Assembly (NCBI RefSeq): GCF_022095675.1
Contig: NZ_JAHYSG010000156.1
Location: 1 to 23,946, forward strand
From: Dactylosporangium sp. AC04546
Lineage (GTDB): Bacteria > Actinomycetota > Actinomycetes > Mycobacteriales > Micromonosporaceae
DNA: 23,946 bases
Direction: 5' to 3'
Below, one piece after another: positions 1-6,330 of this stretch. Position 1 is the first letter of the stretch. Each line of letters begins with the position of its first letter. The translations under genes and the position numbers were made by a program. The notes beneath the pieces were generated by a model. It made no database searches and had not been told where the DNA came from. It saw only the letters and a list, made by a program, of their open reading frames with translations.

Positions 1-195
1 GGGCGGGGCCTCGGGCATGACGATCCACAGGATCGGGTAGGCCAGGACGGCGGTGCCGCCGGTGAGCAGGATGGACAGCAGGTAGACGGCGCGGATCATG
101 GTGGGGTCGGCGTCGAGGTACTCCGCGATGCCGCCGAGGACGCCGGCGACGGTGCGGTCGGTCTGCGAGCGGCGGAGCCGCTTGATGTTCGTCAT
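1..195 (-). CDS. PspC domain protein, 3' part cut off by window edge
   Basis: Reading leftwards from the ATG at 193-195 gives 65 codons with no stop before the window edge. The product begins MTNIKRLRRSQTDRTVAGVL. It continues with GGIAEYLDADPTMIRAVYLL, then a hydrophobic segment and ILWIVMPEAPP. The VAGVLGGIAEYLD...MIRAVYLL pattern followed by a transmembrane helix ending in WIVMP is the hallmark of the PspC domain, a small membrane domain of envelope-stress (phage shock) proteins. No Shine-Dalgarno sequence is visible. A -10-like CAACCT lies exactly 7 nt upstream of the ATG, which suggests a leaderless transcript. The gene diverges from the stress-protein gene at 318. What follows the PspC domain is outside the window, so this could be a small PspC protein or a longer regulator. 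Confidence 0.88.
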   Translation of the reverse strand, partial: MTNIKRLRRSQTDRTVAGVLGGIAEYLDADPTMIRAVYLLSILLTGGTAVLAYPILWIVMPEAPP

Positions 196-202
196 GCCTG
201 CA

Positions 203-208
203 AGGTTG
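203..208 (-). promoter_or_regulatory. Candidate -10 element of the pspC-domain gene (leaderless)
   Basis: On the minus strand CAACCT ends 7 nt before the ATG at 195, and no ribosome-binding site lies between. The spacing matches the other -10/start pairs in this window. The first base is not the preferred T, so support is moderate. A 6-bp hairpin (GGCCTC, loop GGGT, GAGGCC at 228-243) also lies in this divergent gap and could be an operator. Confidence 0.35.
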
Positions 209-304
209 CCCCGCGTACGGCCCCGGCGGCCTCGGGTGAGGCCCTGAGCGGACCCGGATTCCCACACCCGGGGTGGTTGCCGGGCGGGTGCCGGCTGGTA
301 GCTC

Positions 305-310
305 TACCCT
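305..310 (+). promoter_or_regulatory. -10 element TACCCT, leaderless start of the stress protein
   Basis: TACCCT fits the actinobacterial TANNNT consensus and is separated by 7 nt from the ATG at 318. No Shine-Dalgarno sequence precedes that ATG, so transcription probably starts at or next to the A of the start codon. Confidence 0.6.
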
Positions 311-317
311 GGCGCGC

Positions 318-836
318 ATGACGACCCCTCCCTCCCCGTCCACTCCATCGCAGGACGAGCTCGTTGAGCTCGACCGCAGCACCGTCACGGTGGCCCGCTT
401 CGCCGACTACGCCTCGGCCCAGCAGGCCGTCGACTATCTGTCCGACAACGGCTTCCCGGTCCAGCGGACCTCGATCATCGGCACCGACCTGCGGCTCGTC
501 GAGAACGTCCTGGGCCGGCTCACGGTGGGCCGGGCCGCGGCGGCCGGCGCGCTGAGCGGCGCCTGGTTCGGCCTGTTCCTCGGCATCGTGTTCACGCTGT
601 TCAGCGACAGCAGCTGGCTGGCCGTCCTGCTGTCCTCGATCCTGATCGGCGCGCTGTGGGGCGCCATCTTCGGGGCGACGGCGCACGCCATGACCGGCGG
701 CCGGCGCGACTTCACCTCGCGCAGCTCGTTGCAGGCCGGCCAGTACGCGGTCCAGGTCGACGCGGAGGTCGCCGACGAGGCGCGGGTGCTCATCACCCGC
801 CAGAACTGGCGTGCCTCGGATCCATCCGCTGGATGA
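318..836 (+). CDS. GSP17M/YflT-like stress membrane protein
   Basis: This 172-residue protein begins MTTPPSPSTP. After a short polar N-terminus, residues about 20-70 (TVARFADYASAQQAVDYLSD, then the RTSIIGTDLR region) match the general stress protein 17M-like (YflT) domain, which is a ferredoxin-like alpha/beta fold. A Gly/Ala-rich hydrophobic hairpin follows (residues about 75-125, two membrane segments). The C-terminal part (QYAVQVDAEVADEARVLI) looks like a second half of the alpha/beta fold. The upstream in-frame ATG at 273 is less likely, because TACCCT sits 7 nt before the ATG at 318 as a leaderless -10. The family is stress-induced in Bacillus; its molecular role is not established. A perfect 12-bp hairpin follows the stop codon. 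Confidence 0.85.
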   Translation: MTTPPSPSTPSQDELVELDRSTVTVARFADYASAQQAVDYLSDNGFPVQRTSIIGTDLRLVENVLGRLTVGRAAAAGALSGAWFGLFLGIVFTLFSDSSWLAVLLSSILIGALWGAIFGATAHAMTGGRRDFTSRSSLQAGQYAVQVDAEVADEARVLITRQNWRASDPSAG

Positions 837-842
837 TCTTGA

Positions 843-869
843 AGAGGGCCGTGCCGAGCACGGCCCTCT
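843..869 (+). terminator. Perfect 12-bp hairpin after the stress protein gene
   Basis: AGAGGGCCGTGC and GCACGGCCCTCT form a perfect stem around a 3-nt CGA loop, starting 7 nt after the stop codon at 836. There is no T-tract, which is common for actinobacterial terminators. It separates this gene from the promoter at 895. Confidence 0.7.
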
Positions 870-894
870 CCCCGTTGATCTGGCGCCGGCCGTC

Positions 895-900
895 TACCAT
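895..900 (+). promoter_or_regulatory. -10 element TACCAT, leaderless start
   Basis: TACCAT lies 7 nt before the GTG at 908, the same geometry as for the gene at 318. TTGATC at 875-880 could be a -35 element, but the 14-nt spacer is short. No Shine-Dalgarno sequence is present. Confidence 0.6.
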
Positions 901-907
901 CGCGGCT

Positions 908-2773
908 GTGGAAGCGACCGAGGCCGATGCCATCGTTCCTTCCGCGTTCCCCGTCGACCGCATCGCCGAGGCGTTCGCGGCCGGGGCGCGGGTCGACGCC
1001 GGCGGGGCCGAGGTGCCGGCCGCGTTCCTCGCCGAGCTGCTCACCGCGGAGCCGCCCGGGCGTCGGGCCGCGCTGCGGCTGCGGCGGGCCACCGTCACCG
1101 GGGCGTTCGACCTGTCGTTCGCCGAGGTCGGATGCCCGCTGCTCATCGAGGACAGCACCTTCGCGGAGCGCCTCGACCTCTACTGGGCCCGGCTCGGGTT
1201 CACCAGCCTGCGCGGTTCGGCGTTCCCGGGGCTGGTCGGCGCCGGCCTCGCCGTGACCGGCCACCTGCGGCTCACCCACAGCCGGTGCGACGGCACCCTC
1301 AACCTCAAGGGTGCCAGGATCTCCGGCGGGCTGCTGCTCGACGGCGCCGAGCTGCGCGGGGATCCGCGCGCCGGCGGCAACGCGCTGTCGGCCGAGCGGA
1401 TCGAGGTCGCCGGGGACCTCGTCGCCGAGCAGGGGTTCCGGGCCGACGGGACGCTGCGGCTGTTCCAGGCCACCATCGGCGGCGGCGTGCACCTCGACGG
1501 CGCCGTCGTGCGGGCCGGTGCCGCAGGGCGCGCCGTCGATCTCGACAGCGCCGCGCTGCGGGGCGGGTTCTTCGCCCGCCGGGCCGACGTCGAGGGCGAG
1601 ATCAGCCTGCGGCACGCCACCCTCGGCGGGGTCGCCACGTTCACCGGCGCGACCGTGCGCAACCCCGGCGGGGTGGCGCTGCGCTGTGACCGGGCCGACA
1701 TCCAGGGCGGCGTGCACATGCTCGGCGGCGCCCGGGCCGAGGGCGAGGTACGCCTCCTCGGCACCCGGATCGGGCGGATCCTGCGGATGAGCGACGCCAC
1801 CCTCGACAACCCGGGCGGTCCGGCGCTGCACGCCGACAACTGCTCCGTCGACGGGCCGGTCGACTGCCGGCGGGTCACCGCCCGCGGCGAGGTGTCGTTC
1901 GTCGAGGCCCGCATCGCCGGGCCGGCGTTCTTCGACGGCGCCACGCTCGACAACCCGGGCGGGCGGTCGCTGCGCGCCACCGGCATCGTCACCGGGTCGC
2001 TGCTGAACTGCTGCACCGGGTTCACCGCGACCGGGCGGGTGTCGGTGACCGCGGCCAGGATCGGCGGGCGGCTGTGCTTCGACGACGCGACGCTGGCCGC
2101 GCTGCGCTGCACCGGGACGGAGGCCGCCGAGCTGTCGCTGCGGTTCGCCGCCCCGCCGACCGGCGAGGTCGACCTGCGGCACGTGCGCACCACCGTGGTG
2201 CGGGACGAGCCGGGCACCTGGCCGGCCGGGCTGCGCCTCGACGGGCTCACCTACCAGGCGCTCGAGCCGACGCTGCCGCCCGGGCCGCGGCTGGCCTGGC
2301 TGGCCCGGGTCGTCGACGAGGTGCCGCCGCCCCAGCCGTACGAGCAGCTGGCCGGCGTGTACCGCCAGCTCGGCCACGACGACGAGGCCCGCACCGTGCT
2401 GCTGGCCAAGCAGCGCCGGCAGCGGCGGACCCGGCCCTGGTGGACCTGGCCGTGGAGCTGGCTGCAGGACGTGACGGTCGGCTACGGCTACCGCCCGCAG
2501 CGGGCCGCGCTGTGGCTGGCCGCCCTGCTCGCGCTCGGCGCCTCGGTCTACGCCGCGCACCCGCCCCGGCCGATCGATCCCGGACAGGCCCCGCCGTTCA
2601 ACGCGCTGTTCTACACGCTGGACCTGCTGCTACCCATCATCGATTTCGGACAGGAGTCGGCCTACCGTCCGTCCGGCGCCGGGCAGTGGCTCGCGTACCT
2701 GCTCATCGCCGCCGGCTGGACGCTGGCCACGACGGCCGCGGCCGGCTTCACCCGGGTCCTCAACCGCAGCTGA
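908..2773 (+). CDS. Beta-solenoid-like repeat protein with C-terminal membrane domain ('membrane-associated oxidoreductase' family)
   Basis: This 621-residue protein starts at GTG 908, chosen for the TACCAT element 7 nt upstream. Residues about 55-430 are imperfect coils of roughly 20-25 residues with a pattern such as GTLNLKGARISGGLLLDGAEL. Alternating hydrophobic residues and repeated G-A motifs predict a right-handed beta-solenoid related to pentapeptide-repeat folds. A charged region with YEQLAGVYRQLGHDDEARTV (residues about 475-500) precedes a Trp-rich amphipathic stretch (WWTWPWSWLQ). Two membrane helices (about 532-549 and 593-614) follow, separated by the hydrophobic FYTLDLLLPIIDFGQE segment. 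From memory, actinobacterial homologues carry the name 'membrane-associated oxidoreductase', but I see no nucleotide- or metal-binding motif supporting an oxidoreductase. The helix/re-entrant/helix layout recalls small channel domains. Function is unknown. Confidence 0.8.
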   Translation: MEATEADAIVPSAFPVDRIAEAFAAGARVDAGGAEVPAAFLAELLTAEPPGRRAALRLRRATVTGAFDLSFAEVGCPLLIEDSTFAERLDLYWARLGFTSLRGSAFPGLVGAGLAVTGHLRLTHSRCDGTLNLKGARISGGLLLDGAELRGDPRAGGNALSAERIEVAGDLVAEQGFRADGTLRLFQATIGGGVHLDGAVVRAGAAGRAVDLDSAALRGGFFARRADVEGEISLRHATLGGVATFTGATVRNPGGVALRCDRADIQGGVHMLGGARAEGEVRLLGTRIGRILRMSDATLDNPGGPALHADNCSVDGPVDCRRVTARGEVSFVEARIAGPAFFDGATLDNPGGRSLRATGIVTGSLLNCCTGFTATGRVSVTAARIGGRLCFDDATLAALRCTGTEAAELSLRFAAPPTGEVDLRHVRTTVVRDEPGTWPAGLRLDGLTYQALEPTLPPGPRLAWLARVVDEVPPPQPYEQLAGVYRQLGHDDEARTVLLAKQRRQRRTRPWWTWPWSWLQDVTVGYGYRPQRAALWLAALLALGASVYAAHPPRPIDPGQAPPFNALFYTLDLLLPIIDFGQESAYRPSGAGQWLAYLLIAAGWTLATTAAAGFTRVLNRS

Positions 2774-2799
2774 GGCCCGGCGTTCTCAGCCGACGGTGG

Positions 2800-4008
2800 C
2801 TAGCGGAGGTTCTGCCGCGGGATGACGACCTCGCGGACGATGAGCTGGATGGCCGCGACCACCGGGATCGCGATGAGCGCGCCGACCACGCCGAGCAGGG
2901 CGACGCCGACGAGCACCGACAGGATCGCCGCCAGGTCGGTGACCTTCACCGCGCGGCGCATCACGTTCGGGTAGATTAGGTAGTTCTCCACCTGCTGGTA
3001 CACCAGGAAGAAGATCACGCAGGCGATGCCGGCCTGGATCGACGTGGCGAACCCGACGAGGCTCACCACGACCGCCCCGAGTGTGGCGCCGATCTGCGGG
3101 ATCAGGTCGGTGATGGCGACCAGGACGGCCAGCGCGTACGGGTAGGCGACGCCGATGATGAGCAGGAAGACGAACGACGACAGGCCGGCGACGACCGCGA
3201 TCGCCAGGGCCCCGCCCAGGTAGGCGCCGACCTTGGCGAGGATCTCGTCGCCGAGGAGCCGGACCCGCTGGCGGCGCGTCGCCGGGACCAGCCGGTAGCC
3301 GCCCTCCTTCAGCCGGTCGAAGGCGGCCATGAAGTACAGCGTCAGCACGACCACGGTGAGGATGTTGAACAGGGCGCTGAACGCGACCTGCACCCCGCCC
3401 CACACCCCGCCGAGCGCCTTGGTGATGTTGCCGGCGGTGGCGACGTTCTTGAGCTGGTCGAGGACCTGGTAGTCCTCGTTGAACCGGTTGACCTGGTCGT
3501 TGCGGCGCAGGTTGTCGATGTAGGTCGGCAGGTTCTCGACCAGGGCGCCCGTCTGCTGGACCAGCGGCGGGATGAGCGCGAACAGGCCGCCGCACAGCAG
3601 CAGCATCGCGCCGATGCCGACCGCCGCCACCGCCAGGCTGCGCGGCACGCCCCACTTGGTGAGCCGCACCACGGCCGGGTTGAGCCCGATCGCCAGGAAC
3701 ATCGCGATGAAGATCAGGATCAGGATCGACTTGACGTTCTGCAGGGCCAGGTAGGCGCTGTAGGCCAGCAACAGGCCGATGCCGGCGGTCAGGCCGATGA
3801 TGAGCGGCGAGCGGCGCATCGGCGGCCCCGGCTTGCCGAACCGGGACTCGGTGGTGACCTCGACGACGGTCACGTCCACCTCGACGGTGGGCGGCTGCGC
3901 GGCGGCGGGAGCAGGCGCGTCATCGGCCACGGCAGCGGCTGAAGCGGCTGAAGCGGCTGGAGCCGCGGCCACCGGTGGCGTCGCGACCGGAGAAGCCTCG
4001 TCCTGCAC
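2800..4008 (-). CDS. AI-2E/PerM family transporter (UPF0118)
   Basis: This 402-residue membrane protein starts at GTG 4006-4008, preceded at 7 nt by AGGGGG (4016-4021). No ATG is available in frame nearby. An Ala/Pro-rich cytoplasmic tail of about 80 residues leads into about eight hydrophobic segments. Motifs typical of the family include the N-terminal ILILIFIAMFLAIGLNPAVV and the later IGVAYPYALAVLVAITDLIP plus IGATLGAVVVSLVGF. It ends with LGVVGALIAIPVVAAIQLIV. Family members are implicated in autoinducer-2 export or Na+(Li+)/H+ antiport; the substrate cannot be read from sequence. The gene is convergent with the beta-solenoid gene (26 bp apart) and divergent from the acyltransferase gene. 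Confidence 0.9.
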   Translation of the reverse strand: MQDEASPVATPPVAAAPAASAASAAAVADDAPAPAAAQPPTVEVDVTVVEVTTESRFGKPGPPMRRSPLIIGLTAGIGLLLAYSAYLALQNVKSILILIFIAMFLAIGLNPAVVRLTKWGVPRSLAVAAVGIGAMLLLCGGLFALIPPLVQQTGALVENLPTYIDNLRRNDQVNRFNEDYQVLDQLKNVATAGNITKALGGVWGGVQVAFSALFNILTVVVLTLYFMAAFDRLKEGGYRLVPATRRQRVRLLGDEILAKVGAYLGGALAIAVVAGLSSFVFLLIIGVAYPYALAVLVAITDLIPQIGATLGAVVVSLVGFATSIQAGIACVIFFLVYQQVENYLIYPNVMRRAVKVTDLAAILSVLVGVALLGVVGALIAIPVVAAIQLIVREVVIPRQNLR

Positions 4009-4044
4009 CTTCGGACCCCCTGCGGAGAATGATCGGTCTTCAGC

Positions 4045-4050
4045 AGGGTA
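4045..4050 (-). promoter_or_regulatory. -10 element TACCCT of the AI-2E transporter gene
   Basis: On the minus strand TACCCT is followed by a predicted transcript start near 4037 and a leader of about 30 nt containing the AGGGGG ribosome-binding site. It is back-to-back with the plus-strand -10 at 4075-4080. Confidence 0.45.
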
Positions 4051-4074
4051 CAGGTGCTTCCCAGCGAGTACCGA

Positions 4075-4080
4075 TAGCGT
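4075..4080 (+). promoter_or_regulatory. -10 element TAGCGT of the acyltransferase operon (leaderless)
   Basis: TAGCGT is separated by 6 nt from the ATG at 4087, with no Shine-Dalgarno sequence between. This indicates a leaderless transcript for the acyltransferase-desaturase operon. Confidence 0.55.
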
Positions 4081-4086
4081 TATGCC

Positions 4087-4812
4087 ATGGCAGATCTCGT
4101 GTACCCACCGGTCATCGCTTTCGCGAAGACCATGTTCCGCGTGCTCGGCATGAAGATCACGATCGAAGGTGCCGAGCACGTGCCGGTGACCGGGGGTGCC
4201 GTCATCGCCTGCAACCACATCTCGTACCTGGACTTCATCTTCTGCGGCCTGGGCGCGCACCCGTCGAAGCGGCTGGTGCGGTTCATGGCCAAGGAGTCGA
4301 TCTTCCGCAACCGCGTCGGGGGGCCGCTCATGCGCGGCATGCACCACATCCCGGTCGACCGCGAGGCCGGCCTGGCCTCCTACAAGGCGGCCCTCGCGGC
4401 GCTGCAGGCCGGCGAGGTCGTCGGGGTCTTCCCGGAGGCCACGATCAGCCCGTCGTTCATGATCAAGGACATGAAGAACGGCGCGGCCCGGCTGGCCGCG
4501 GCGACCGGCACCCCGCTGGTGCCGATGGTCCTGTGGGGCACCCAGCGGTTCTGGACCAAGGGACGGCCCCGTGACCTGGGCCAGCGCGGCGTCGCGATCA
4601 CCATCATGGCCGGGGAGCCGCTGCATCCCGCCCGCCGCGACAACGGCGACACGGTGATGGCCGAGCTGCGCAACCGGATGAGCGCTCTGCTCGACCGGGC
4701 GCAACGTGAGTATCCTCAGCGTCCCAAGGGGCCCAACGACTCCTGGTGGCTGCCCGCCCACCTGGGCGGCACCGCGCCGGAGCCCGACGTCTACGAACCG
4801 GAGGCCATGTGA
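4087..4812 (+). CDS. PlsC-type 1-acyl-glycerol-3-phosphate acyltransferase
   Basis: This 241-residue enzyme is of the lysophospholipid acyltransferase family. It transfers an acyl chain to lysophosphatidate or a related acceptor at the inner membrane leaflet. The catalytic HX4D motif is at residues 44-49 (NHISYLD). The acceptor-binding FPEGTRS motif appears as FPEATIS (115-121). The hydrophobic N-terminus (YPPVIAFAKTMFRVLG) probably associates with the membrane. A C-terminal extension rich in Pro and Trp (PNDSWWLPAHLGG) follows the core. The start is the ATG 6 nt after TAGCGT. The stop codon (4810-4812) overlaps the GTG start (4809) of the desaturase gene, so the two are translationally coupled and probably act together in membrane lipid synthesis. 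The exact acyl acceptor cannot be predicted. Confidence 0.92.
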   Translation: MADLVYPPVIAFAKTMFRVLGMKITIEGAEHVPVTGGAVIACNHISYLDFIFCGLGAHPSKRLVRFMAKESIFRNRVGGPLMRGMHHIPVDREAGLASYKAALAALQAGEVVGVFPEATISPSFMIKDMKNGAARLAAATGTPLVPMVLWGTQRFWTKGRPRDLGQRGVAITIMAGEPLHPARRDNGDTVMAELRNRMSALLDRAQREYPQRPKGPNDSWWLPAHLGGTAPEPDVYEPEAM

Positions 4813-5741
4813 GCCACCCCGAACCGACCGACCAGGTCGTCCTGCTGCGCGAGCTCGAGCCCGTCGTCGAGGAGAACCTCAACCGCCACCTGGCCACGGC
4901 CAAGGAGTGGTTCCCGCACGAGTACGTGCCGTGGAGCGAGGGCCGCGACTACGACGGGCTCCTGGGCGGTGAGGCGTGGGAGCCCGGCCAGTCGCGGCTG
5001 TCCGAGGTGGCCCGCACGTCGCTGGTGGTGAACCTGCTGACCGAGGACAACCTGCCCAGCTACCACCACGAGATCGCTACCGTGTTCGGCCGCGACGGCG
5101 CCTGGGGCACCTGGGTGCACCGCTGGACCGCCGAGGAGGGCCGGCACGGCATCGCGATCCGCGACTACCTCCTGGCCACCCGGGCCGTCGACCCGGTCGC
5201 GCTGGAGCGGGCCCGGATGCAGCACATGGAGGGCGGGTTCAGCAACGCCTACGAGGGGCTCGTCGAGTCGGTCGCCTACGTCGCGTTCCAGGAGCTGGCC
5301 ACCCGCGTGTCGCACCGCAACACCGGCACGCAGAGCGGTGACCCGCTGTGCGAGCAGCTGCTGGCCCGGGTCGCCGCCGACGAGAACCTGCACATGATCT
5401 TCTACCGCAACCTGCTCGCCGGCATGTTCGACCTCGCGCCGAACACCACCATGCAGGCCGTGACCAGGGTCGCGACCTCGTTCCAGATGCCCGGGCACAC
5501 GATCGAGGGCTTCGGGCGCAAGTCCGTGCTCATCGCCAAGGCCGGCATCTACGACCTGCGGCTGCACCACGACGACGTGCTCGTGCCGGTGCTGCGTCAG
5601 CTCAAGGTGTTCGACCGGCCGCTGTCCGGCGACGGCGAGGCGGCCCGCGAGGAACTGGCCACGTTCATGGCCGGACTCGACGCCCAGGCGTCACGCTTCG
5701 TAGAGCGGCGGGAGGCGATGCGCGCTCGCGTGAGCGCCTGA
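4809..5741 (+). CDS. Acyl-ACP desaturase (diiron, DesA/FabA2-like)
   Basis: This 310-residue protein starts at GTG 4809. GGAGG (4800-4804) is 4 nt upstream, inside the 3' end of the acyltransferase gene. It has the four-helix diiron core of soluble acyl-ACP desaturases: EDNLPSYHHE (residues 79-88), the EEGRH motif (109-113), the later Glu in FQELATR (162), and DENLH (191-195). These supply the expected Glu/His iron ligands. It also has an N-terminal EENLNRH segment. Such enzymes use O2 and ferredoxin electrons to put a double bond into ACP-bound saturated acyl chains. Closest known relatives by motif are the mycobacterial DesA1/DesA2 type. Coupling with the acyltransferase suggests a unit controlling membrane unsaturation. 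Regiospecificity cannot be told. Confidence 0.93.
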   Translation: MSHPEPTDQVVLLRELEPVVEENLNRHLATAKEWFPHEYVPWSEGRDYDGLLGGEAWEPGQSRLSEVARTSLVVNLLTEDNLPSYHHEIATVFGRDGAWGTWVHRWTAEEGRHGIAIRDYLLATRAVDPVALERARMQHMEGGFSNAYEGLVESVAYVAFQELATRVSHRNTGTQSGDPLCEQLLARVAADENLHMIFYRNLLAGMFDLAPNTTMQAVTRVATSFQMPGHTIEGFGRKSVLIAKAGIYDLRLHHDDVLVPVLRQLKVFDRPLSGDGEAAREELATFMAGLDAQASRFVERREAMRARVSA

Positions 5742-5801
5742 CACCGCCGGGGCCGTTGCGGAGAGCGATGGGCGCAGCGGTACGCTCCAACGACCGTTCC
5801 G

Positions 5802-5859
5802 TGCCCGCGACTGCCCGTCTGACCGTTTTGCAAGCAATCAGACGGGCACGTTGCGGGCA
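5802..5859. repeat. Nested 58-bp inverted repeat upstream of lsr2
   Basis: An inner perfect 11-bp repeat, TGCCCGTCTGA (5812-5822) and TCAGACGGGCA (5838-5848), is flanked on almost the same axis by TGCCCGC (5802-5808) and GCGGGCA (5853-5859). A small TTGC/GCAA stem lies in the loop. This makes four copies of the TGCCCGy half-site. It could terminate the desaturase operon (no T-tract follows) or be a regulator binding site or leader structure for lsr2, whose ATG is 37 nt further on. Confidence 0.75.
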
Positions 5860-5896
5860 TGGATGTTCACCCCCCGTACCGGAAGGCACCATCGCC

Positions 5897-6259
5897 ATGG
5901 CCAGACGCGTGATCCATGAATTGATCGACGACCTCGACGGCGAACACGCCGACGAGAGCGTCAGCTTCGGCCTCGACGGCGTGATGTATGCGATCGACCT
6001 GTCCACGAAGAACGCCGCCGAGCTGCGCGACGCCTTCGCGCCGTTCGTGGCCGCCGCCACGAAGGTCGGCCGCACCGCCACCGCGCCCGGGCCGGTTCGC
6101 ACCGGCGCCCGGGTCCGGCCGGTCCTCACCGCCCGCGCCGAGCGGGAGCAGAACCGGGCGATCCGGGAATGGGCACAGAGCAAAGGCATCGAGGTCTCCG
6201 ACCGCGGCCGCATCCGTGCCGATCTCGTCGAGCGGTTCCACGCCGAAGCGGGTCACTGA
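5897..6259 (+). CDS. lsr2: Lsr2 nucleoid-associated xenogeneic silencer
   Basis: This 120-residue Lsr2 has full family length. The N-terminal dimerisation/oligomerisation domain contains SFGLDGVMYAIDLSTKNAAE (residues about 23-42), nearly invariant in Lsr2. A basic, flexible linker (residues about 57-82) follows. The C-terminal DNA-binding domain has the pattern NRAIREWAQSKGIEVSDRGR, whose RGR (103-105) is the AT-minor-groove hook. The protein coats and silences AT-rich, often acquired, DNA in actinobacteria and shapes the nucleoid. GGAAGG (5881-5886) is 10 nt before the ATG. The gene is monocistronic: a 58-bp inverted repeat precedes it and a strong terminator follows. Actinobacteria often have two lsr2 paralogues, and this may be one of them. 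Confidence 0.97.
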   Translation: MARRVIHELIDDLDGEHADESVSFGLDGVMYAIDLSTKNAAELRDAFAPFVAAATKVGRTATAPGPVRTGARVRPVLTARAEREQNRAIREWAQSKGIEVSDRGRIRADLVERFHAEAGH

Positions 6260-6281
6260 CCGACCCGTATGGCAAACGCAC

Positions 6282-6326
6282 AGACCGGGGGCGCCCACTG
6301 CCGACAGTAGGCGCCCCCGGTCTTTT
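6282..6326 (+). terminator. Strong intrinsic terminator of lsr2
   Basis: A perfect 14-bp stem (6282-6295 with 6310-6323, core CCGGGGGCGCC) encloses a 14-nt loop and runs into TTTT at 6323-6326. It starts 23 nt after the lsr2 stop and ends just before the stop of the convergent gene. Its symmetry would let it serve both. Confidence 0.93.
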
Positions 6327-6330
6327 CAGA

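Noticed and set aside
434..2560. 708-codon open frame on the minus strand opposite the beta-solenoid gene
   Set aside because: It is Arg/Pro/Gly/Ala-rich low-complexity translation with no domain. The plus strand has a coherent repeat protein with promoter and C-terminal membrane helices. Long antisense frames are expected at this GC content.
2774..2799. Terminator between the convergent beta-solenoid and AI-2E genes
   Set aside because: The 26-bp gap has no stem of useful length.
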